Both the position numbers and the translations under genes were made by a program. Of a stretch of DNA of 5,836 nucleotides, positions 1 to 5,199 are shown one piece after another (position 1 is the stretch's first letter; the number at the start of each line of letters is the position of its first letter). This DNA comes from an uncultured Anaerolineae bacterium (lineage in GTDB: Bacteria > Chloroflexota > Anaerolineae > Anaerolineales > UBA4823), in NCBI GenBank assembly GCA_937129505.1, contig CAKZNJ010000251.1, positions 1 through 5,836 of the forward strand, written 5' to 3'. The notes beneath the pieces are model-generated. The model made no database searches and was not told where the DNA came from. It worked only from the letters and a program-made list of their open reading frames with translations.

Positions 1-164
1 TCGGCTGTGCCCCGTTTTTTACAAATTACACTGCCTAATTTATCCTGACTAATCTCACCCAACCTTTGGAAGTATGCTCTGACCACCTCCCGCACCGGGC
101 TTTCATAACCGGGCACCCCATGAGCTTCGGTTAAGTCTTTGAGCAACTTTGCGGTTTCATCCAT
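1..164 (-). CDS. M42-family metallo-aminopeptidase, N-terminal fragment (runs off window)
   Basis: Only the first 54 codons are present; the gene continues past the left edge. The N-terminus has the opening pattern of M42 (glutamyl aminopeptidase/cellulase-M-like) peptidases: an LLKDLTEAHGVPGYE segment (residues 7-21), then a VREVVRAYF helix and DKLGSVICKK, which matches the family's usual 'D-x-LGN-x-I' strand. Members are cytosolic, form large oligomers and use two metal ions to trim N-terminal residues from peptides. The metal ligands lie beyond the window, so activity cannot be judged. I chose ATG 164-162: a purine-rich AGAAGGGTG stretch lies just upstream, and an in-frame TGA at 185-183 limits extension (a GTG at 176-174 is the only alternative). 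The gene follows proC by 122 nt but has its own promoter candidate, so it is probably at least partly independent of the upstream operon. Confidence 0.8.
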   Translation of the reverse strand, partial: MDETAKLLKDLTEAHGVPGYESPVREVVRAYFQRLGEISQDKLGSVICKKRGTA

Positions 165-236
165 TTTATTCTGCACCCTTCTTCAACATTTTTGGTTTCT
201 TCCATAATCGGAACACTCTAGGCTCAAAACGGATAA

Positions 237-265
237 ATGATACCCGAAACCTGCAAGCTTGTAAA
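237..265 (-). promoter_or_regulatory. Candidate sigma70-type promoter for the M42 peptidase gene
   Basis: On the minus strand there is a TTTACA -35 (265-260), a 17-bp spacer and a TATCAT -10 (242-237). Each hexamer matches the consensus at 5 of 6 positions. It lies just after the proC stop codon and predicts a transcript start near 230, giving a leader of about 66 nt before the M42 start. Nothing resembling an intrinsic terminator is visible between proC and this promoter, so read-through from proC may add to transcription. The rest of the 122-nt gap shows no other gene. Confidence 0.6.
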
Positions 266-286
266 GCAATTCACAAAGTTCATCGC

Positions 287-1141
287 TTATTCTTCCCGGC
301 TGTGATTTTCAGGGGGTCTCGCTCTGGCATCCCGTCCGAGTTCCCGGGATCGCTCGTAGGCTGCCCAGATGGCTCGCGAGATCGCTGTGCGGAAGCCAGC
401 TTTCTCCAGATAATACAGAGCTGCAGCGCTTGTCCCTCCAGGCGAGGTGACTTCATTTCTTAACCTAGCCAAATGAACCTGATCTTCTCTTTTGGTGTAA
501 TAATCAACCGAACCTCGGACGGTTTTAGCAACTAATTGTTCAGCAATCCTACGTGGAAATCCAAGATGCACACCTGCATCCACCATCGCTTCCATAAAAA
601 GGAATACATACGCCGGCCCCGTTCCAGATAAAGCCGTTGCCATATCCAAGTAAGTCTCTTCTTCAACAAAAATCTCATCCCCTAGAGCGGAAAGTAAGCG
701 TTGTGCCGCCTGCTTTTGCTCCTCTGAAACCGCAGGGGAAACAGTCCAAACGGTAATTCCCTCTCCAATTTGAGCAGGTGTATTTGGCATGGAACGGACA
801 ACATAGGGATGATTTAAACCCTGCATTATTTTTTCGATAGGCGCCCCCGCAACAATCGAGACGACAAGAGCTTGCGACGGGATAGACCCTCGTAAGCCCG
901 CCAATACGCGATTTAATTTCTGAGGTTTCACCGAAAGCACGACAATGCTAGCATCTTTTGCAGCAACGGAATTATCCCCTTCAATTTGTATCCCATACTT
1001 CTTTTGTAGCATTTCTAATCTCTCTGGACGAGGCCCGGCTGCAATTAGATCTTCTGGTTTTTCAAGCTTCTGACGAATCAACCCGCCAATCATCGCCTCC
1101 GCCATTACCCCTGGACCGATAAAAGCAATTTTAGCACCCAT
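287..1141 (-). CDS. proC: Pyrroline-5-carboxylate reductase
   Basis: This cytosolic enzyme reduces 1-pyrroline-5-carboxylate to L-proline with NAD(P)H, the last step of proline synthesis. The 284-residue product has an N-terminal Rossmann fold with the dinucleotide motif GPGVMAEAM (residues 9-17), the SVKP segment (70-73) and the MPNTP motif (118-122). The C-terminal dimerisation domain has SGTGPAYVF (172-180) and the P5CR signature TSPGGTSAAALYYLEKAGFR (232-251). Length is slightly over the usual 265-275 because of a charged tail of about 16 residues after the last conserved helix (YERSREL). ATG 1141-1139 is preceded by a GGAGGT Shine-Dalgarno (1156-1151) at 9 nt, so the start is firm. It lies 24 nt after ruvA with no terminator between them, which implies co-transcription with yebC-ruvC-ruvA although proline synthesis is unrelated to recombination. 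Confidence 0.95.
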   Translation of the reverse strand: MGAKIAFIGPGVMAEAMIGGLIRQKLEKPEDLIAAGPRPERLEMLQKKYGIQIEGDNSVAAKDASIVVLSVKPQKLNRVLAGLRGSIPSQALVVSIVAGAPIEKIMQGLNHPYVVRSMPNTPAQIGEGITVWTVSPAVSEEQKQAAQRLLSALGDEIFVEEETYLDMATALSGTGPAYVFLFMEAMVDAGVHLGFPRRIAEQLVAKTVRGSVDYYTKREDQVHLARLRNEVTSPGGTSAAALYYLEKAGFRTAISRAIWAAYERSRELGRDARARPPENHSREE

Positions 1142-1165
1142 GGTTAAGATACCTCCATTTTGGTT

Positions 1166-1753
1166 TTATGAGCCGGATTTGCTAAAATAGCTCAAAGCTA
1201 TTCGCAACCGCGTCTCTAAATCTTGTGCCGTATCCTTCGGGATAGATTGGATTGCCGCCTGTGCCTCCACGATGCTATACCCCAATGCCGTCAGTGCGGA
1301 CAGGACATCACCATCAACATCGCTAAAGCTTGCCAACTGTTCCCAGTCCGTTTCGCCACGAATTTTATCTTGCAATGTTAAGATTATTTTTTGCGCAGTT
1401 TTTTTGCCGACACCTGGCACCCGCGCAAGTATCTCACTTTGATCTTGAATAATTGCACTTCGGATCAGCTCACCGCTTAGGTTGGACAAGATCGCTAACG
1501 CCAACCGATAACCAACTCCACCTACGCTTACTAACAAGTTGAATAACCTGCGCGCTTCGCTGGTTTCAAACCCCACAAGGGTCAAAGCATCTTCGCGAAC
1601 CAAAAGTTGGGAATAGAGAAAGATTTGCTCACCGACCGTTAATCGGTCACAAAGCGGTTTAGGGACATAGACGAAGAAACCAACCCCTTGATTTTCTATA
1701 ACCACCGCATCTGTGTCGATTTCTCGCACCGTGCCACTGAGGCTTGCAATCAT
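1166..1753 (-). CDS. ruvA: Holliday junction branch-migration complex subunit RuvA
   Basis: RuvA binds four-way DNA junctions as tetramers and loads the RuvB motor for branch migration; RuvC then cuts the junction. The 195-residue product has the family's three parts: an N-terminal OB-fold (about 1-62) opening MIASLSGTV; two helix-hairpin-helix motifs, around SVGGVGYRLALAIL (76-89) and RVPGVGKKTAQKIILTL (111-127); and a C-terminal RuvB-contacting domain (about 147-190, with DVLSALTALGYS). The acidic-pin pair is kept as E54-D55 in the VREDALTLVGF segment. The reading frame stays open to 1798, but I place the start at 1753-1751: the conserved family N-terminus begins there, a GGAGGT precedes it at 6 nt, and it forms an ATGA overlap with the ruvC stop. 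That overlap suggests translational coupling to ruvC. ruvB, often the next gene, is replaced here by proC. Confidence 0.95.
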   Translation of the reverse strand: MIASLSGTVREIDTDAVVIENQGVGFFVYVPKPLCDRLTVGEQIFLYSQLLVREDALTLVGFETSEARRLFNLLVSVGGVGYRLALAILSNLSGELIRSAIIQDQSEILARVPGVGKKTAQKIILTLQDKIRGETDWEQLASFSDVDGDVLSALTALGYSIVEAQAAIQSIPKDTAQDLETRLRIALSYFSKSGS

Positions 1754-2250
1754 CCCTCGACCTCCAACGTTCGCAAACGGTATGATTGCAAATGACAAAT
1801 TGCGACTGCCAAGGCATCCGCCGCGTCATCTGGCTTGGGTATCTTGCTCAAGGATAGTCGCAATTTCAACATTTCTTGTATTTGGCGTTTATCTGCATTG
1901 CCATATCCCGTCAAAGCTTGTTTGATTTCGACAGGCGCATATTCATAGACAGGAATCTCCCTTTGCGCCAGAGCCAGCAATGCAATACCGCGCGCTTGTC
2001 CAACTGCCATTGCGGTGCGGGTATTCTTTTGGAAAAATAATTTCTCCACCGCCCCTGCTATTGGGCGATGGAGAGCAAGTACCTCATTCAATCGCTTGAA
2101 AATTAACAGGAGTCGTTCACTATCCGCCGAGATCGAATTCGGTGTTTGGATTGCGCCATACTCTACTAAAGATAGGTCTCCATCCTCTTCTTGGCAGATG
2201 ATCCCATAACCAGTAATTGCAACACCTGGATCGATGCCAATAACGATCAT
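1750..2250 (-). CDS. ruvC: Crossover junction endodeoxyribonuclease RuvC
   Basis: RuvC is the dimeric, Mg2+-dependent resolvase that makes paired nicks across Holliday junctions. The 166-residue product has typical length and the RNase H-like fold signature. It opens IGIDPGVAITGYG (4-16) with catalytic D7, has E69 in the GAVEKLFFQKNTRTA segment, and D142 and D145 in PDDAADALAVAICH (140-153), which completes the acidic tetrad. The KQALTGYGNADKRQIQ stretch (110-125) is the conserved DNA-contacting part. The start follows the yebC stop by 8 nt. No strong Shine-Dalgarno precedes ATG 2250-2248 (only the weak CTAAG around the yebC stop), so translation may depend on coupling to yebC. The stop overlaps the ruvA start as ATGA. 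The yebC-ruvC-ruvA order is a widely conserved bacterial arrangement, which strengthens all three calls. Confidence 0.95.
   Translation of the reverse strand: MIVIGIDPGVAITGYGIICQEEDGDLSLVEYGAIQTPNSISADSERLLLIFKRLNEVLALHRPIAGAVEKLFFQKNTRTAMAVGQARGIALLALAQREIPVYEYAPVEIKQALTGYGNADKRQIQEMLKLRLSLSKIPKPDDAADALAVAICHLQSYRLRTLEVEG
1760..1765 (-). promoter_or_regulatory. Ribosome binding site that fixes the ruvA start
   Basis: GGAGGT on the minus strand, 6 nt before ATG 1753-1751 and inside the 3' end of ruvC. It supports the short RuvA start over the in-frame ATG at 1798, which would add 15 residues with no family similarity. With the ATGA stop/start overlap it implies that ribosomes finishing ruvC can restart directly on ruvA. 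Confidence 0.8.
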
Positions 2251-2258
2251 GCAAAGAC

Positions 2259-3014
2259 TTAGGCTGCTTCTAATTGTGCCATCGCCTCATCGCTGATCGA
2301 CAAGGTCGAGTATACCGTTTGCACATCATCCAAATCTTCCAAGGCTTCGATCACCTTCAGCGCTTGAATCGTGTCTTCCGGTGAGAGTTCAACTTCATTG
2401 TTCGGAATCATCCGCAACTCTGCCTCTTCGGGTTGGATACCAGCTTGCTTCAGTGCTTTGCTAATGTCGTTAAAGGCTTCGACTGGGCCAATGATCTCAA
2501 TGATTTCGTCTTCGATATTGACATCATTTGCCCCGGCATCGACAGCAATCTCAAAGACTTTATCAGCGTCCACACTGGCACGAGGTAGCGAAAAATAAGC
2601 CGAGCGAGTAAATTGCCAGGCAACGGAACCCGCTTCTGCCATGCTCCCCCCATAACGGTTAAGGATATGGCGGATTTCAGCTACTGCGCGGTTGCGGTTA
2701 TCCGTTACTGCGAAGATGATCAAGGCTATTCCATTCGGTGCGTAACCTTCGTAGTATATCTCTTCAATGGCGTTGCCTTCTTTTAGTTCTCCGGTGCCGC
2801 GTTTGATTGCCCGTTCGATATTTTCCTTTGGCATGTTATTGGCTCTAGCGCGGTCAATCGCCAATTGAAGACGGGTGTTCGCACTCGGATCCCCACCTCC
2901 ATCCCGAGCAGCTAATACGATCTCGCGGGCTAGACGGGTAAATAATTGTCCTTTTTTTGCATCTGCAGCGCCTTTTTTCCTTCGAATGGTTGCCCAATGC
3001 GAATGTCCAGACAT
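2259..3014 (-). CDS. yebC: YebC/PmpR (TACO1) family protein
   Basis: The 251-residue product begins with the hallmark MSGHSHWATIRRKKGAADAK and continues with the QLFTRLAREI helix, NTRLQLAIDRARANNMPKENIERAIKRGTG (46-75) and EEIYYEGYAPNGIALII (84-100), all typical of YebC. A three-domain architecture and normal length (about 240-250) are retained. Family members have been described as DNA-binding regulators (PmpR-type) and, more recently, as ribosome-associated factors that relieve stalling at proline-rich stretches, as does mitochondrial TACO1. The sequence alone does not tell which role applies here. ATG 3014-3012 has an AAGGAG Shine-Dalgarno 6 nt upstream. It is the first gene of the yebC-ruvC-ruvA-proC cluster, 102 nt after ino1, with an extended -10 promoter candidate and a small inverted repeat in its leader. 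Confidence 0.95.
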   Translation of the reverse strand: MSGHSHWATIRRKKGAADAKKGQLFTRLAREIVLAARDGGGDPSANTRLQLAIDRARANNMPKENIERAIKRGTGELKEGNAIEEIYYEGYAPNGIALIIFAVTDNRNRAVAEIRHILNRYGGSMAEAGSVAWQFTRSAYFSLPRASVDADKVFEIAVDAGANDVNIEDEIIEIIGPVEAFNDISKALKQAGIQPEEAELRMIPNNEVELSPEDTIQALKVIEALEDLDDVQTVYSTLSISDEAMAQLEAA

Positions 3015-3035
3015 ACCTCACTCCTTACCAAACAG

Positions 3036-3066
3036 GTGGCTCTATGAATTGAATCAGAAAAGCCAC
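3036..3066. repeat. Small inverted repeat in the yebC leader
   Basis: GTGGCT (3036-3041) and AGCCAC (3061-3066) form a 6-bp inverted repeat with a 19-nt loop, between the predicted yebC transcript start (about 3101) and its Shine-Dalgarno (3026-3021). It could fold as a weak hairpin in the leader RNA. There is no T-tract on the minus-strand side, so it is not an intrinsic terminator. A repeat this short could arise by chance. Confidence 0.3.
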
Positions 3067-3107
3067 GAAAGTCATCCTATCTTGAAATAGTACATAATCT
3101 ACCTTAA

Positions 3108-3116
3108 ATTATACCA
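3108..3116 (-). promoter_or_regulatory. Extended -10 promoter candidate for yebC-ruvC-ruvA-proC
   Basis: Reading the minus strand, TGGTATAAT follows the ino1 stop codon immediately: a perfect TATAAT (3113-3108) with the TGn extension (3116-3114). The position 17 bp further upstream, inside the ino1 3' end, has no TTGACA-like hexamer (it reads GAGAAG). Extended -10 promoters commonly tolerate a poor -35. The predicted start is near 3101, leaving a leader of roughly 87 nt before yebC. This would separate recombination-gene transcription from ino1, although no terminator after ino1 is visible. Confidence 0.55.
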
Positions 3117-4208
3117 TCACTCCATCACCGCTTCTCCGCGGATAAAGGCTTCCGTCATCTCCCGAGCCACCTCATCCCGAAACTGCTTAGGTGGTGTTTT
3201 CATGAAATAGGCTGAAGGGCCAATGATAGGACCGCTTAAGCCTCGATCTAGCGCGATCTTGGCGCAACGAATAGCATCAATCATAACCCCCGCTGAGTTG
3301 GGCGAGTCCCAAACTTCTAGCTTCGCTTCAAGGTTGAGAGGAACATCACCAAAAGTGGTGCCTTCCATGCGGATATAACACCACTTTCGATCAGTCAACC
3401 ATGGCACATGATCGCTAGGGCCAACATGAACGTTATGCTCGTCTAGAGAATAAGGCACCATACTGGTCACAGCCCCCGTCTTCGAGATCTTTTTTGACTC
3501 TAGCCGCTCGCGTTCAAGCATGTTCAAGAAGTCTGTGTTGCCGCCGAAATTTAATTGATAGGTACGGTCAATTCGCACCCCACGATCGACAAATAAGCGG
3601 GTCAAGACGCGGTGTAGAATAGTGGCTCCAACTTGGCTCTTGATATCATCCCCGATGACAGGTAAATTTCGCTCTCGAAAACGTCTAGCCCAATAGTCCT
3701 GACTTGCAATAAATACAGGAATGCCATTGACGAATGCACAGCCGGCATCGAGAACCTGTTCGACATACCACTTCGTTGCCATCTCAGAACCCACTGGTAG
3801 AAAATTGACAACAACATCTGTTCTGGTCTCTTTTAGGATTCCCACAATATCTGCTGTTGGGCCGGGAGCTTTTTTGACAATATGACTCAAGTATTTTCCA
3901 ATACCATCGTGGGTCATCCCTCGCGAGACTGGTACATTGAGATAAGGCACATCAGAGAACTTCACGGTATTGTTCGGATAGGCAAAGATAGCTTCGGATA
4001 GATCTTTGCCTACCTTCGTATCCACCACGTCAAAGGCGGCGGTGAACTCGATATCTCGAATATGATAGCCGCCTAAATTAACATGCATTAAGCCGGGGAC
4101 CAGATCAGTTTCTGATGCATTCTGATAATAAAAAACCCCTTGCACAAGAGAGGAGGCACAATTTCCTATCCCGATAATCGCAACGCGTACTTTATGATCT
4201 TCATTCAT
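3117..4208 (-). CDS. ino1: Inositol-3-phosphate synthase (myo-inositol-1-phosphate synthase)
   Basis: This NAD+-dependent cytosolic enzyme converts D-glucose 6-phosphate to 1D-myo-inositol 3-phosphate, the first committed step of inositol synthesis (phosphatidylinositol, inositol-derived solutes or thiols). The 363-residue product matches the short bacterial form in length. It has the N-terminal NAD-binding motif VAIIGIGNCASSLVQG (9-24), the NFLPVGSEMA segment (135-144), FVNGIPVFIAS (159-169), and the conserved catalytic core GDDIKSQVGATILHR (186-200) with the key lysine K190. NFGGNTDFLNML (220-231) and the C-terminal LEVWDSPNSAGVMIDAIR (297-314) follow. ATG 4208-4206 has GAGGAG 6 nt upstream. 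It is expressed from a consensus promoter diverging from tRNA-Pro. No other inositol or phospholipid genes are in the window, so the downstream product is unknown. Confidence 0.95.
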   Translation of the reverse strand: MNEDHKVRVAIIGIGNCASSLVQGVFYYQNASETDLVPGLMHVNLGGYHIRDIEFTAAFDVVDTKVGKDLSEAIFAYPNNTVKFSDVPYLNVPVSRGMTHDGIGKYLSHIVKKAPGPTADIVGILKETRTDVVVNFLPVGSEMATKWYVEQVLDAGCAFVNGIPVFIASQDYWARRFRERNLPVIGDDIKSQVGATILHRVLTRLFVDRGVRIDRTYQLNFGGNTDFLNMLERERLESKKISKTGAVTSMVPYSLDEHNVHVGPSDHVPWLTDRKWCYIRMEGTTFGDVPLNLEAKLEVWDSPNSAGVMIDAIRCAKIALDRGLSGPIIGPSAYFMKTPPKQFRDEVAREMTEAFIRGEAVME

Positions 4209-4249
4209 TCTTATCTCCTCGAAGTTAAGCTGGGTATTTAATCCGCTTG

Positions 4250-4278
4250 ATTATACGATTAGCCCTTTTCCTTGTCAA
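4250..4278 (-). promoter_or_regulatory. Full-consensus sigma70-type promoter of ino1
   Basis: On the minus strand TTGACA (4278-4273), a 17-bp spacer and TATAAT (4255-4250) match the housekeeping consensus at all 12 positions. The predicted start is near 4243, giving a leader of about 35 nt with a GAGGAG ribosome site. The -35 hexamer shares five bases with the -35 of the divergent tRNA-Pro promoter. Confidence 0.85.
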
Positions 4279-4300
4279 AGGTACCTAAAGAGATTATAAT
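4272..4300 (+). promoter_or_regulatory. Strong sigma70-type promoter of tRNA-Pro
   Basis: TTGTCA (4272-4277), a 17-bp spacer and TATAAT (4295-4300) match 11 of 12 consensus positions. The predicted start is near 4307, about 16 nt before the mature tRNA 5' end, a typical short tRNA leader. The -10 lies inside the 22-bp palindrome. With no clear terminator after the tRNA, this promoter may also feed lutA-lutB. Confidence 0.85.
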
Positions 4301-4307
4301 CTCTTTA
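4286..4307. repeat. Perfect 22-bp palindrome over the tRNA-Pro -10
   Basis: The half-site TAAAGAGATTA (4286-4296) is followed directly by its exact reverse complement (4297-4307), with no spacer. The tRNA promoter TATAAT (4295-4300) lies across the centre, and the symmetry creates a second TATAAT on the minus strand (4298-4293). That minus-strand copy lacks a good -35 (TTATGC at 17 bp). The element could be an operator for a dimeric repressor, a bidirectional -10, or chance symmetry in AT-rich promoter DNA. The match itself is certain; its function is inferred. Confidence 0.6.
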
Positions 4308-4322
4308 CACAAAATGCATAAA

Positions 4323-4397
4323 CGGGGCGTGGCTCAGTCCGGCTAGAGCACACGGTTCGGGACCGTGAGGTCGGCGGTTCAAATCCGCCCGCCCCGA
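4323..4397 (+). tRNA. tRNA-Pro, anticodon CGG
   Basis: A complete cloverleaf can be drawn. The acceptor stem CGGGGCG/CGCCCCG (4323-4329 with 4390-4396) is fully paired, with discriminator A4397. The D-stem is GCTC/GAGC (4332-4335 with 4346-4349). The anticodon stem CACGG/CCGTG (4351-4355 with 4363-4367) holds loop TTCGGGA with anticodon CGG at 4358-4360. The T-stem is GGCGG/CCGCC (4373-4377 with 4385-4389) with loop TTCAAAT. It reads the proline codon CCG. No CCA follows A4397 (the next bases are CTC), so the tail must be added by a nucleotidyltransferase. The tRNA diverges from ino1 and lies 55 nt before lutA. Confidence 0.97.
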
Positions 4398-4452
4398 CTC
4401 CGCAGGAGATGGGGTTATCCCAAATCAACCTTACTCGCCCGATAATTAATCT
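4398..4452 (+). other. tRNA-Pro to lutA spacer, no clear terminator or ribosome site
   Basis: This 55-nt spacer holds two very small stem candidates, CTCC-GCA-GGAG (4398-4408) and TGGG-GTTAT-CCCA (4410-4422). Neither is followed by a T-tract, so termination after the tRNA is not evident. A GATAAT hexamer (4441-4446) ends 6 nt before the lutA ATG and could act as a -10. The position 17 bp upstream reads TCCCAA, a poor -35. No Shine-Dalgarno-like sequence lies within about 20 nt of the ATG. Confidence 0.4.
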
Positions 4453-5181
4453 ATGCAAAAAACCGTTCAACTCTTCGTGACTTGCATCATAGACACCTTT
4501 TACCCCCAAATTGGTGAGGCGGTCGTTAAAGTCCTCAATCGAGTGGGGCTCCTCGTCGAATTTCCGCCAGCCCAAACCTGCTGTGGACAACCGGCTTTCA
4601 ATGCGGGGTTACGCCAGCAAGCTCGAGCAATAGCTATCCATACCATCAAGGCATTTGAGAAAACGCAAGGGGACATTATCATCCCTTCAGGCTCTTGCAC
4701 TTCGATGATCCGCCACCACTATCACGAGTTATTTGAAAACGATCCAATTTGGCAAGAACGGGCGGAGAAGTTTACTCAGCGGGTGTTCGAATTTACCGAA
4801 TATTTGGTTGACCATTTAGGCGTTCAGGACGTTGGCGCGCGTTTCCCGCACCTAATCACGTATCATAGCTCCTGTCATCTATTGCGAGAATTAGGAGTTG
4901 ATCATCAGCCTCGCACGTTGCTTGCCCATGTGCGTGAAGCAAATTTCTTGGAGTTGCCTTACGCTACCGAATGTTGCGGGTTTGGTGGAGTGTTTTCTGT
5001 CGAACATCCCGAAATTTCGGCCGCCATGTTGGAGCGCAAGCTCCGAAACATTGACTCGTGCGGTGCTCCCTTTGTTGTAACCTGTGATGCTGGCTGCATG
5101 ACCAACATCAATGGAGGACTTCAAAGGGCAAAAAAAACTCAGCGTGCATTGCATATTGCCGAGGTTCTTGCTAATTTCTGA
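4453..5181 (+). CDS. lutA: LutA-type (Fe-S)-binding cysteine-rich protein of L-lactate oxidation
   Basis: The 242-residue product has two CCG (cysteine-rich) domains like LutA/YkgE, a subunit of the LutABC iron-sulfur complex that oxidises L-lactate to pyruvate. In the first domain C11 (FVTCIID) is followed by C43-C44 in QTCCGQPAFN and C82 in PSGSC. In the second, C141 in SSCHLLRELG is followed by C174-C175 in ECCGFGGVFS and C211/C215 in TCDAGCMTNI. These cysteines ligate Fe-S clusters or contribute to heterodisulfide-reductase-like sites in related proteins. Length is normal (about 240). ATG 4453 is the only start possible: an in-frame TAA ends two codons upstream, and the protein begins as the family does. 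No Shine-Dalgarno is visible. lutB follows after 18 nt; a lutC would be expected beyond the window. Confidence 0.93.
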   Translation: MQKTVQLFVTCIIDTFYPQIGEAVVKVLNRVGLLVEFPPAQTCCGQPAFNAGLRQQARAIAIHTIKAFEKTQGDIIIPSGSCTSMIRHHYHELFENDPIWQERAEKFTQRVFEFTEYLVDHLGVQDVGARFPHLITYHSSCHLLRELGVDHQPRTLLAHVREANFLELPYATECCGFGGVFSVEHPEISAAMLERKLRNIDSCGAPFVVTCDAGCMTNINGGLQRAKKTQRALHIAEVLANF

Positions 5182-5199
5182 TTCTACTGACATATTTCA

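Noticed and set aside
131..205. 24-residue leader ORF (minus) overlapping the M42 start in another frame
   Set aside because: No convincing ribosome site and no recognisable leader-peptide composition; it is probably a chance frame.
149..463. Plus-strand 104-codon open frame
   Set aside because: It is antisense to the proC 3' end and the M42 start, with no ribosome site and no family resemblance.
1754..1798. N-terminal extension of RuvA to an ATG at 1798
   Set aside because: The extra 15 residues have no RuvA character and overlap ruvC. The GGAGGT and ATGA overlap support ATG 1753.
2450..2653. Alternative-frame ORFs inside yebC, and similar ones inside ino1 (3602-3817) and lutA (4500-4700, 4891-5193, 4898-5080)
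   Set aside because: All lie within strongly supported genes, have no ribosome sites and look like frame shadows.
4398..4422. Intrinsic terminator after tRNA-Pro
   Set aside because: Only 4-bp stems are available and no T-run follows.
4294..4590. Minus-strand 98-codon open frame containing GAGGFEPPTSRSRT
   Set aside because: This is the well-known false protein made by translating the antisense of a tRNA gene (here tRNA-Pro). The rest overlaps lutA in the wrong strand and the ino1/tRNA promoters.
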